Below the pieces are notes generated by a model that saw only the letters and a list, made by a program, of their open reading frames with translations, made no database searches and had not been told where the DNA came from. Shown piece by piece: positions 42,129 through 50,417 of a DNA stretch of 64,000 bases (its first letter is position 1; each line of letters opens with the position of its first letter). The translations under genes were made by a program, and so were the position numbers. The stretch lies in NCBI GenBank assembly GCA_965247505.1, contig OZ252020.1:124001-188000 (forward strand), read 5' to 3'. Source of the stretch: CAIYRG01 sp965247505 (GTDB lineage: Bacteria; Pseudomonadota; Alphaproteobacteria; Micropepsales; Micropepsaceae).

Positions 42129-43105
42129 GGTATCCCGCATCCGAGAAGCTGGAGATCATCCGCCTGGTCGAGCAGTCCCACCTGGGCGTCGGGTCCACTT
42201 TGGACAAGCTGGGCATTCCGAAGACCACCTTTTATCGCTGGTACGATCGCTTTCTGGCCTTTGGCGACGCCGGTCTTGAGGATCGCAACAGCAGCCCGGG
42301 CCGGGTGTGGAACCGGATCCCGGATGATGTCCGGGGGCAGATCATCGATCTTGCCCTGGAGGAGACGCAACTGTCGCCCCGGGAACTGGCCGTCAGGTTT
42401 ACGGACACCAGGGGCTACTTTGTCTCGGAAGCCTCGGTTTACCGGCTTCTCAAGGCCCACGGCCTGATCACCAGCCCCGCTTTCGTGGTCATCAAGGCAG
42501 CCGATGAGTTCCGCGACAAGACCACGGCGCCGAACCAGCTGTGGCAGACCGACTTCACCTATCTCAAGGTCATCGGCTGGGGCTGGTTTTACCTGTCGAC
42601 CATCCTGGACGACTATTCCCGCTACATAATTGCTTGGAAGCTCTGCACCAACATGACGGCGGACGATGTGACGGCAACACTGAAGTTGGCGCTAGAAGCC
42701 TCAGGCTGCAATCGCGCCAATGTCGTCCACAAGCCGAGGCTGCTCAGCGACAACGGCTCGTCCTATATCTCCGGCGATCTGGCTGAATGGCTCGAGGACC
42801 ACGGTATGGATCACGTTCGGGGCGCACCGTATCACCCGCAAACCCAGGGCAAGATCGAGCGCTGGCATCAAACGCTGAAGAACCGGATCCTGCTTGAAAA
42901 TTATTATCTACCCGGCGATCTCGAAAACCAGATCAGCGCCTTCGTCGATCACTACAACAACCAACGCTACCACGAGAGCATCGGCAACGTAACTCCAGCC
43001 GACGCCTACTTTGGACGCCACACCGCCATCATCGAAAAGAGAAAAAGGATCAAAAAACTGACCACCCAAAACCGCCGCTTGAACCATCAACGCCAAGCGG
43101 CTTAA
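42125..43105 (+). CDS. IS3-type orfB (DDE integrase)
   Basis: 326 residues with two N-terminal HTH segments (HLGVGSTLDKLGIPKTTFYR; SPRELAVRFTDTRGYFVSEA) and the rve core: Asp in QTDFTYLK, Asp in LSDNGSSYI and Glu in GKIERWHQT. Intact. Confidence 0.9.
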   Translation: MRYPASEKLEIIRLVEQSHLGVGSTLDKLGIPKTTFYRWYDRFLAFGDAGLEDRNSSPGRVWNRIPDDVRGQIIDLALEETQLSPRELAVRFTDTRGYFVSEASVYRLLKAHGLITSPAFVVIKAADEFRDKTTAPNQLWQTDFTYLKVIGWGWFYLSTILDDYSRYIIAWKLCTNMTADDVTATLKLALEASGCNRANVVHKPRLLSDNGSSYISGDLAEWLEDHGMDHVRGAPYHPQTQGKIERWHQTLKNRILLENYYLPGDLENQISAFVDHYNNQRYHESIGNVTPADAYFGRHTAIIEKRKRIKKLTTQNRRLNHQRQAA

Positions 43106-43178
43106 CATCAAACAAAGATGAGCCAGATCCTCCCTTATGAAACACGCTCAACAGTCCCATTTGTTTTGATGACGGACA

Positions 43179-44018
43179 CATCGGCTGCCTTGATGACCAC
43201 GAAAGCGGGGCTGGTGATCAGGCCGTGGGCCTTGAGAAGCCGGTAAACCGAGGCTTCCGAGACAAAGTAGCCCCTGGTGTCCGTAAACCTGACGGCCAGT
43301 TCCCGGGGCGACAGTTGCGTCTCCTCCAGGGCAAGATCGATGATCTGCCCCCGGACATCATCCGGGATCCGGTTCCACACCCGGCCCGGGCTGCTGTTGC
43401 GATCCTCAAGACCGGCGTCGCCAAAGGCCAGAAAGCGATCGTACCAGCGATAAAAGGTGGTCTTCGGAATGCCCAGCTTGTCCAAAGTGGACCCGACGCC
43501 CAGGTGGGACTGCTCGACCAGGCGGATGATCTCCAGCTTCTCGGATGCGGGATACCTCATTCCTCGCCTCCCCCATGCCCGATCATATTTTTTTTGAGAA
43601 GACGGTTCTCCAGCGACAGTTCGGCGACCAACTCCTTCAAGTCGCGCATCTCCTGGCGCAGGCCTTTAACCTCGCCCGAGGTCGCTTGGCGCCCGGTGTC
43701 GCCGGCGAGCCGCTTCTTGCCCGCTTCCAAAAACTCTTTCGACCAGCTGTAATACAGACCCTCGGCGATGCCCTCGCGGCGGCACAAGGCGGCGATGCTC
43801 TCCTCGCCGCGCAGGCCCGACACCACGATCCGGATCTTCTCCTCAGCCGTATACTGCTTGCGTGTCTTGCGCCGAATATCCCGAACCGTTCTCTCCGCCG
43901 GGTCGTTCTTGCTCATTGATTTCTGGCTCATCTTCGTTCCCTTCGGTCACTACGATGAGCCAGAAATCCTCCGTTATGCAATTACCTCAATTCGTCCCAA
44001 AGGCGCTGACGTCAGACA
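43179..44018 (-). mobile_element. IS3-type element, inverted partial copy
   Basis: Carries the left end (44018 inward), a full orfA (43557-43931) and the first 127 codons or so of orfB, cut at 43179 where the right end of the complete copy begins. Its left end sits inside an IS6-A transposase gene. Confidence 0.88.
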
Positions 44019-44532
44019 CGTTGCCGATCACCTTCATCGCAGCCCGGTATGAACGTAGCCTATCCGTGACGATCGTGGCCGGCCGGCCATAACGCTTCAT
44101 AGCTCGCCTCAGAAACTTAAGCGCGGCTTCGCGGTCCCGCCGTTTCGTGGCGTAGACCTCAAGCACTTCGCCTTCATGGTCAACAGCACGCCATAGATAA
44201 CATGTCTCACCGTTGATCCGGACGAACACCTCATCAAGATGCCAGCGCCACAGCGAATAGGATCCATGACGAATGCGGCGTTTCCGGATCTCGGCGGCAA
44301 ACAACGGGCCAAAGCGGTTCCACCAATATCGTACCGTTTCGTAACTGACATCAATGCCCCGTTCGTTGAGCAGATCCTCGACCTGCCTGAGGGAGAGCGG
44401 AAACCTCACATACAGCATCACTGCGCTGCGGATTACTTCGGGCGAACTATTGAAATAACGGAAGGGATTGTGCATCGCTGGAGGCTAGGAGACCTTACTT
44501 CCCGGCTCAAGCCGATTTAGTCTGACAATGCC
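44019..44532 (-). mobile_element. IS6-A 5' part, interrupted by IS3
   Basis: The first 155 codons of the transposase (44475 leftward) and the upstream terminus are present; the frame stops being IS6 at VIGN where the IS3 end begins. Confidence 0.87.
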
Positions 44533-45032
44533 TCGAGCAGTATATTAGCCGGATTGTAGTGCATGTGGATGCCATCGAGATTGTACTGAAGGCGCGTTCT
44601 GACACGCAGAACGGTTCGGACCTCCACAATGGGGGCTCATTGGAGCCTGAAGCCCCCGAAGTTCACAGCATAAAATTGCCCTGGGCGAAGAAATGCGCCG
44701 TGGCAAAGAAAGGGATCTCTCATCAGCCTTCACGTTCGGCTTCATTGAGGCCGGACACGCAACAGGCCATTCTGCATGCCATCGCCAAAGCGCGTAAATG
44801 GTTAGATGATCTTGTCACAGGCCGCTTTTCTTCCATCGAAGAAATCGCAGGCGATGAAGAGATTACGGAGCGCTACGTTCGCCAGCTCATGTCGCTCGCG
44901 TTTGCATCGCCGGAATTTGTCAGGACAATCTTGCGCCGGGAGGGAAGTGAGAATTTGACGCTCACCGCACTCGCCTCGTCCTTTCCCGTCTCGTGGCCGG
45001 CGCAGACCCGGTTATTGCAGACACAACGCTGA
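44533..45032 (+). pseudogene. Serine recombinase (resolvase-type), C-terminal part
   Basis: The frame reads VDAIEIVLKARS, IKLPWAKK and AILHAIAKARKWLDDLVTGR, then FSSIEEIAGDEEITERYVRQ and LMSLAFASPEFVRTIL, a standard ending of large serine recombinases in alphaproteobacterial mobile islands. Catalytic and zinc-ribbon parts are missing to the left of the IS6-A junction. An ATG at 44559 is probably internal. Confidence 0.8.
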
Positions 45033-45698
45033 AGTAGACCTTATCTTCATCCGCAGGGTGTTCTTTGCCTTTGCTAGAGGTGCAGGCTGCCGAATCGCCA
45101 AGGGTGCCGGTGGCCCGAACGCTAAAGGGACGATGATCGAAACGGTCTCAGCTATGCTCGAACCGCTCTCGTGCCGCATTCGCCTGATAAAACGGGAAGC
45201 CCGGAAATCGCCAGCAGAGACTTCTCGAAGAAACCGCGCAACAGAGTCAGAAAGCCGGTCTCTGTTACGCGCAATCCGGCAAATGAGCGTGCTAACCGCC
45301 GGAAAACTCGGACCTATTATCAAGGGACAATAATCTGAACAAAGACTAACGCTGTGTGGCTGTGCATGCAGCAGGGATCGAGCGCGTCTCGGCCTCAAAT
45401 TCCCTGTTAAACAGGGAATTAACAGGGAATTTCGTCACTTTTGGACGGGAATCGCCTTTTGAAGGGTAAAATATGGTAGGTATTAGAGGCGGTTACGGCC
45501 AAATTCCCTAAAAAAATAACAGGGAATTTCTTGAACGGAACAGGGAAATAATTTCGCCTTTCAGGGAAATATTTGGGCGTAACAGGGCGCCTGAAATGAG
45601 CACAAAATTGCGGTCTGCTTTGAGCTGCGGCGACGGGGCCGACGCGGTGGCGCTGGCGACGAGAGGCGAGCGGCAGGACGCTCAACCGTAGTTCGGCC
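45033..45698. other. Recombinase-downstream region with ACAGGGAA repeats
   Basis: A frame in 45058-45333 (RIAKGAGGPNAKGTMIETVS; LGPIIKGQ) and degenerate repeats of ACAGGGAATT at 45403-45435 and 45520-45600 follow the recombinase. Such repeats, read as NREF-like peptides, often trail serine recombinases in alphaproteobacteria. No clear gene function. Confidence 0.5.
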
Positions 45699-45787
45699 GG
45701 TATTGTCACGTTATTGAACGATCGGGCTGCGAATTGGCATAGAACCCAAGCTCAAGCGGCAGCGATGGCGGTGGTGGTTTGCCATCA
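45699..45787 (-). mobile_element. IS6-B downstream-end fragment
   Basis: Begins GGTATTGTCACGTTATTGAA and matches the 3' end of IS6-B up to the last codons of the transposase. Confidence 0.75.
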
Positions 45788-45851
45788 GACCGCATCCGCC
45801 GGCGCGGTGCCGAGCGCGCGGATCGCCTCCTGCCGGGGCTGGGTCGCGATG

Positions 45852-45983
45852 GGCTTTGTCAAGTTAACCGGATTCACTCAGAAATCTCGGTAAATTTTCG
45901 ATGGCTGCTCTACGCAATTTCAATGGCTTAGCCTCATGGAGAAATGTCGAAAACAGCCTACAATCAGTTAACTTGACAATGCC
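45852..45983. repeat. 132 bp element, full copy
   Basis: Bounded by GGCTTTGTCAAGTTAACCGG and an inverted CAGTTAACTTGACAATGCC. Orientation opposite to the copy at 41524. It abuts an IS6-A fragment. Confidence 0.8.
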
Positions 45984-46260
45984 AATAGGATCCATGGCGA
46001 ATACGGCGTTTCCGGATCTCGGCGGCAAACAACGGGCCAAAGCGGTTCCACCAATATCGTACCGTTTCGTAACTGACATCAATGCCCCGTTCGTTGAGCA
46101 GATCCTCGACCTGCCTGAGGGAGAGCGGAAACCTCACATACAGCATCACTGCGCTGCGGATGACCTCGGGCGAGCTATTGAAATAACGGAAGGGATTGTG
46201 CATCGCCGGAGGCTACGAGACCTTACTTTCCGGCTCAAGCGAATTTAGTCTGACAATGCC
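45984..46260 (-). mobile_element. IS6-A 5' fragment
   Basis: First 73 codons of the transposase (46203 leftward) and the upstream terminus ending TTTAGTCTGACAATGCC. Confidence 0.85.
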
Positions 46261-46271
46261 ACGGATGGAAA

Positions 46272-46356
46272 GCGGTATCGGGCATAGGAGATTTTCTGCA
46301 TCCAGCGACATTGCTGCGCCATCAGTAACAGGTCACCCTGTTAGTGTGACAGCACC
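46272..46356 (-). mobile_element. IS6-B upstream-end fragment
   Basis: Covers the first few codons of the type B gene and the terminus (GGTCACCCTGTTAGTGTGAC, AGCACC). Confidence 0.75.
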
Positions 46357-46371
46357 AGTGACAATGCCCTC

Positions 46372-46452
46372 GTAGCCTCCGTTGATGCACAATCCCTTCC
46401 GTTATTTCACCAGTTCGCTCAAAGTAATCCGCCTCGCTTTGATGCTGCGACG
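46372..46452 (+). mobile_element. IS6-A start-codon region remnant
   Basis: Plus-strand frame MHNPFRYFTSSLKVIRLALM, a diverged start of the type A transposase, 26 bases from the end of hmuV. Confidence 0.7.
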
Positions 46453-46477
46453 TTCTGATCCATTTCAACTTTCCTGA

Positions 46478-47266
46478 TTAGACGGCAATGACATGAAGGC
46501 ATCCCCGCGTCGGGTGGCGAGTGATGCTGACTGACAAATTGAAGGCCTGACGGACCATCGTCTCGGTTAATACATCTTCCGGTAAGCCTTCGGCGGCGAC
46601 GCGCCCGCCGTGCAGAACCACGATCCGGTCCGCGTACATGGCTGCCAGATTGAGATCGTGAAGGATCGCCATCACACCAATCCCTCGGTCAGCCGCCCGG
46701 CGCGCCGTCACAAGGGTCGCGTGCTGGTGAGCAAGGTCGAGACTGGAGGTCGGCTCGTCGAGCAGGAGGTAGCGATCAGCAACCTGGTTATTCGTTGTTG
46801 AGAAATCGATTTGCGAAAGAATACGAGCCATTTGGACCCGCTGCCGCTCACCACCGGAAAGGGTCGTATAAATGCGGTCAGCAAGATGATTAGCTTCGGT
46901 CTCCATGAGAGCCCCCTTGGCGACCGCGAGGTCTTTCCCGCGACTGGTGGTGCCGGCATGGGGAGAGCGTCCGAGCAGCACCACCTCCAAAACGCGAAAA
47001 GGAAAGGCAAGTTCCGAGTGTTGCGGCAAGACGGCTCGCTTCCGGGCGAGCGCTTGCGGTGACCATCTGGACAATGGGCGATTCTCGAGAGTGGCGTGAC
47101 CCGTATGCGGGACTAGGGCGCCGGAAAGTACGGCAAGGAGTGTCGACTTGCCGGCGCCATTCGGGCCCAGAACAGCGACAACCTCTCCGGGAGCGATCGA
47201 AAGCGAGACATCATGGAGAACGATTGTTTGACCGAGATCAACTCTGATGTTGCATGCTCGCAGCAT
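46478..47266 (-). CDS. hmuV: Heme ABC transporter ATPase HmuV
   Basis: 262 residues from the ATG at 47266, which overlaps the hmuU stop by one base (TGATG). Walker A GPNGAGKST, Q-loop LPQHSEL, ABC signature LSGGERQR, Walker B YLLLDEPTSSLD and switch His in ILHDLNLA are all present. It drives heme import by HmuU. Last gene of the operon; the sequence after its stop is IS debris. Confidence 0.93.
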   Translation of the reverse strand: MLRACNIRVDLGQTIVLHDVSLSIAPGEVVAVLGPNGAGKSTLLAVLSGALVPHTGHATLENRPLSRWSPQALARKRAVLPQHSELAFPFRVLEVVLLGRSPHAGTTSRGKDLAVAKGALMETEANHLADRIYTTLSGGERQRVQMARILSQIDFSTTNNQVADRYLLLDEPTSSLDLAHQHATLVTARRAADRGIGVMAILHDLNLAAMYADRIVVLHGGRVAAEGLPEDVLTETMVRQAFNLSVSITRHPTRGCLHVIAV

Positions 47267-48357
47267 CACCAGCCTTCCAGGGAACGTCGGCGAAGCAGGA
47301 GCCACAGAAAAAAAGGTCCTCCGACGCAGCTGGTTAGGATTCCTATGGGTAGCTCGGCAGGCAAGACGACGGTGCGCGCGGCAAGATCGGCGACCAGCAT
47401 CAAGCTGGCGCCCAACAGGATGGAAGCCGGCAATAGCGTCCGGTGGTCCGGCCCGATCATGAGACGCACCAAGTGTGGGACCACGAGCCCCACAAAGCCG
47501 ATGACGCCCGTGAGCGCGACGGAAGCACCGGTTGCCAGGGCCGCGAGGACAACGATGAGGCGCTTGGTGCGCTCCACGTGAAAACCCAGATGAAGCGCTT
47601 CGATCTCTCCGAGGAGCAGCGCGTTGAGATGCCGCGCGAGCAACGGCAGCGCCACGATGGCCGAAGCGATGAGCGGCGCGGCCGGGAGCATCTTGGCCCA
47701 GGTCACCCCTCCGAGGCTGCCGAGCAGCCAGAAGTTCAGATCGCGAAGCTGCTGATCGGTGCTGACGAAGATCAGAAGGCCGATGCCCGCAGAGGCAATG
47801 GCGTTGAGGGCTACCCCGGCGAGTAGCATGGTAGCGACATCAGTGCGGCCGTCACGGTTGGCGATCCTGTAGACGAGCAGCGTGGTGAGCAGTCCACCGG
47901 CAAAGGCGGCAATGGGCAACAGGAAGTGCCCGACGGTGGACGAAATTGAAGCCGCGAGACCAGCGCCGAGGACGATAACACCGACTGCTGCGAGGGCCGC
48001 GCCGGTCGAGACGCCGATCAGTGCGGGATCGGCCAGGGGATTACGGAACAGTCCCTGCAATGAGGCGCCTGAAACAGCGAGGGCGGCGCCTGCAAGCATT
48101 CCGAGACACGTCCGTGGCAGGCGAATGGCAAGCAGAACCGCCTCCTCGCGGCGCGCAAAATCCCACGGCAACTCGAATCCAAGAGTATCAGCGACGATGG
48201 CTAGGATTTGTCCTGGTGAAATGGTCACCGCGCCCCAGCCGACAGAGAGCAGGAAGGCCAGCGTTAGCAGGCCCCCAAAGGCCCACAGGACAGCCACTCT
48301 GCGGCGTTGGCTCTGCACAGCGACCGTCATGATCTCGGTGGTAGCAGCAGTGTTCAT
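47266..48357 (-). CDS. hmuU: Heme ABC transporter permease HmuU
   Basis: A 363-residue FecCD/BtuC-type permease with about ten hydrophobic helices. GASLQGLFRNPLADPALIGV near residue 105 and GFVGLVVPHLVRLMIGPDHR near residue 290 are the family signatures, the latter with the coupling region for the ATPase. It forms the inner-membrane channel. Confidence 0.93.
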   Translation of the reverse strand: MNTAATTEIMTVAVQSQRRRVAVLWAFGGLLTLAFLLSVGWGAVTISPGQILAIVADTLGFELPWDFARREEAVLLAIRLPRTCLGMLAGAALAVSGASLQGLFRNPLADPALIGVSTGAALAAVGVIVLGAGLAASISSTVGHFLLPIAAFAGGLLTTLLVYRIANRDGRTDVATMLLAGVALNAIASAGIGLLIFVSTDQQLRDLNFWLLGSLGGVTWAKMLPAAPLIASAIVALPLLARHLNALLLGEIEALHLGFHVERTKRLIVVLAALATGASVALTGVIGFVGLVVPHLVRLMIGPDHRTLLPASILLGASLMLVADLAARTVVLPAELPIGILTSCVGGPFFLWLLLRRRSLEGW

Positions 48358-48385
48358 GGACCGGCGCCTATTTTCCGGTCGCCAA

Positions 48386-49309
48386 TTATTGCGTTGCTGC
48401 GTGCAGAGTGATTCCCGGATACAGACGCTTAGCGAGTTGCTTGATCGCGGAACCGGTCCGCGGCCCGAAACCGAGCAAAAGAAGGTCGTCCATAGCCACG
48501 ACGCGGCGGCTTTGTCCCGCCGGCGTCAACGCGATCTCCGGGATGCTGAGCAGGCCCGCCACACCGCCCAAAAGGTCCAACGAACGGTTGGTCACCAGAA
48601 TGACATCCGGTGCGGCGGTGATTGCGGCCTCGGGCGATAGCGGCTTGTAACCTTCGAAGGCATCTACTGTATTGACGCCACCAGCCAGCTCGATGATCCC
48701 TGCTGCCGACGTTTTGCGGCCCGCGGCGAGTGGCGCTCCTCCACCGCCGACAGATAAGAGAAAGAGCACGCGCGGCCGCACCGGGAGGCGACCGACCGAG
48801 GCGGCCAACGTGTTGAGCTCTGTCTCGAGCCGTGTCTTGAGGGCCCGCCCCTTCTCTTGCTCATCCAAAGCCTCAGCAACCCGCTCGATCTTGTCGAGGA
48901 CGCCGCGAACCGAGGGGTCGTCGGGAATGAGCACGACGGGAAGACCCGCTTCGCGCAACTGGTCCAGCACCGACGGTGGGCCAGAGTCTTGGATAGCCAG
49001 CACCAAGGAAGGCTCGAGCGCCAGGATCGGCTCCGCAGCCAATTGGCGCATGTAGCCGACATTGGGTTTCGAGGTGAGTTCCTCCGGATAGAGGCTGGTT
49101 GAATCGACGGCGATGATGCGATCGGACAGGCCGAGCGCGAAGACGATCTCCGACACCGCGCCACCGACGGAAACGACACGCTTGCTATCGTGAATGGTAA
49201 CCGTCCGACCCGTTGCGTCGATGGTCTGGGCCTCGACGTTCGAGGTTCCCGGATCGAGGAGCGGCCAAGCCAACAGCAAACAGACTGCAAAGAATAGACG
49301 GCGGGTCAT
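48386..49309 (-). CDS. hmuT: Periplasmic heme-binding protein HmuT
   Basis: 307 residues from the ATG at 49309, overlapping the hmuS stop (ATGA). Signal peptide to about residue 27 (SNVEAQ). RVVSVGGAVSEIVFALGLSD, VGYMRQLAAEPILALEPSLV and SVGGGGAPLAAGRKTSAAGI match the class III substrate-binding fold and the heme-specific subgroup. A conserved Tyr in VGYMR-type loops is the usual heme ligand. It hands heme to HmuUV. Confidence 0.92.
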   Translation of the reverse strand: MTRRLFFAVCLLLAWPLLDPGTSNVEAQTIDATGRTVTIHDSKRVVSVGGAVSEIVFALGLSDRIIAVDSTSLYPEELTSKPNVGYMRQLAAEPILALEPSLVLAIQDSGPPSVLDQLREAGLPVVLIPDDPSVRGVLDKIERVAEALDEQEKGRALKTRLETELNTLAASVGRLPVRPRVLFLLSVGGGGAPLAAGRKTSAAGIIELAGGVNTVDAFEGYKPLSPEAAITAAPDVILVTNRSLDLLGGVAGLLSIPEIALTPAGQSRRVVAMDDLLLLGFGPRTGSAIKQLAKRLYPGITLHAATQ

Positions 49310-50382
49310 CGGATGGGTGCCCCCTCCGGCTCGAGGGCGTTTACGAGCGCGCGCCAATCCTCGCGCTCCTGCTCCCCCGGCTTGCGCTTGCCGAACATCC
49401 AGGCGATCTGTTGGTTGTCCGCATCGAATATCTCCAGGGAGGTCACGACCCCGTCGCGGGTCGGCTTCTTGATCACCCAGGCGCTCGCGATCCGATCTTG
49501 TTGCAGGTGAAGGTTAAATCCGGGATCAAGGACGTTGTACCAGGGTCCCACTTCCTTGAGCTTGCGCACCGGCCCCGTGTGGATCTGGATCACGCCGGGG
49601 TTACCGGTAAAGATCATTACCGGCGTTTCGCTCACAGCGGCCTTCTCTAGAGCTGTCCGGAAGCTGTCCTTATCGACCCGATACGCGATGTCGTCGCCCA
49701 CCAGGCGGAATGCTTGCACGCGTCCCGCGCCCAATTCCTGCAACATGGCATGGAAGTCATGCACATCCTGGAGCGCCTGCCAGCGGTCACGCAAGACTGA
49801 ACGGTCGATTTCCCCGTCGGGACGGCTGGTCGGCGGCTTGGCTTTTGGAAGGACACGTTGCCCGGCCGACTGGTCTGCGTGCAAGTATTTATCGACGAGC
49901 GTGCCGAACGCCTCATCGTTGCTCTCCTCGCGGAGGTAGACCTTGTGCACCGCCGTACCATCCACGTCATAGAACTGCAGACTCCGCAGGACACGGCTAC
50001 GGGTCTCCTCGCTCACCGCGAAGCCTGAGTGCCAGTGATTGAGGAAGATCCTGAGATCAATGTCCTCGTTCAGCACGAGCCCCATGTTCTGGAAAATGGA
50101 AATCTTGTCGAAGCAACCGACTTTTTCGTGCACAGCGCTCTCGTTCCGGGTCAACGCCATCACGGTCCCAAGATCGGGGAGACCCTGAATGAGGTCGCCC
50201 CACGGTCCATCCAGCCGCTTGACACCGTCGCCGCAATGCGAAGCGACGAGCTCAGATTCGGTGACGCCCAGCCTGGCGGCGCCATCGCGCTGACGAAGGC
50301 CAGGCTCCTCGACTTTGAGGGCGAGCCAGCGCTCCTTCAAAGCGGACGCTGGCTCGCCTTCTGCGGCGGCGGAAAGGTTCAT
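49306..50382 (-). CDS. hmuS: Heme-degrading/heme-trafficking protein HmuS (HemS/ChuX type)
   Basis: 358 residues from the ATG at 50382, preceded by AGGAG. Two tandem homologous halves: GVKRLDGPWGDLIQGLPDLG with NEDIDLRIFLNHWHSGFAVS, and VIQIHTGPVRKLKEVGPWYN with DPGFNLHLQQDRIASAWVIK. The latter motifs contain the heme-contact residues of HemS proteins. It binds cytoplasmic heme and degrades or delivers it. It begins 35 bases after the receptor gene. Confidence 0.92.
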   Translation of the reverse strand: MNLSAAAEGEPASALKERWLALKVEEPGLRQRDGAARLGVTESELVASHCGDGVKRLDGPWGDLIQGLPDLGTVMALTRNESAVHEKVGCFDKISIFQNMGLVLNEDIDLRIFLNHWHSGFAVSEETRSRVLRSLQFYDVDGTAVHKVYLREESNDEAFGTLVDKYLHADQSAGQRVLPKAKPPTSRPDGEIDRSVLRDRWQALQDVHDFHAMLQELGAGRVQAFRLVGDDIAYRVDKDSFRTALEKAAVSETPVMIFTGNPGVIQIHTGPVRKLKEVGPWYNVLDPGFNLHLQQDRIASAWVIKKPTRDGVVTSLEIFDADNQQIAWMFGKRKPGEQEREDWRALVNALEPEGAPIR

Positions 50383-50417
50383 CTGTGCACTCCTTGTTCC
50401 GAGGTTTATCTGTCTTC

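Larger units (their letters stand above)
41667..43178 (+). mobile_element. IS3-type two-ORF element, complete
   Basis: 1512 bp with ends TGTCTGACGTCAGCGCC and (inverted) TGTCCGTCATCAAAACAAAT. Its right end abuts the interior of an inverted partial copy at 43179. Fragments of the same element are at 12920 and 53730. Confidence 0.88.

Noticed and set aside
43135..43560. 141-codon ORF starting as IS3 orfB
   Set aside because: Its last 16 codons come from the end of the neighbouring inverted copy; a truncated transposase only.
43225..43752. 175-codon ORF antisense to IS3 orfA/orfB, recurring at three loci
   Set aside because: It is a shadow of the transposase genes and is repeated only with them.
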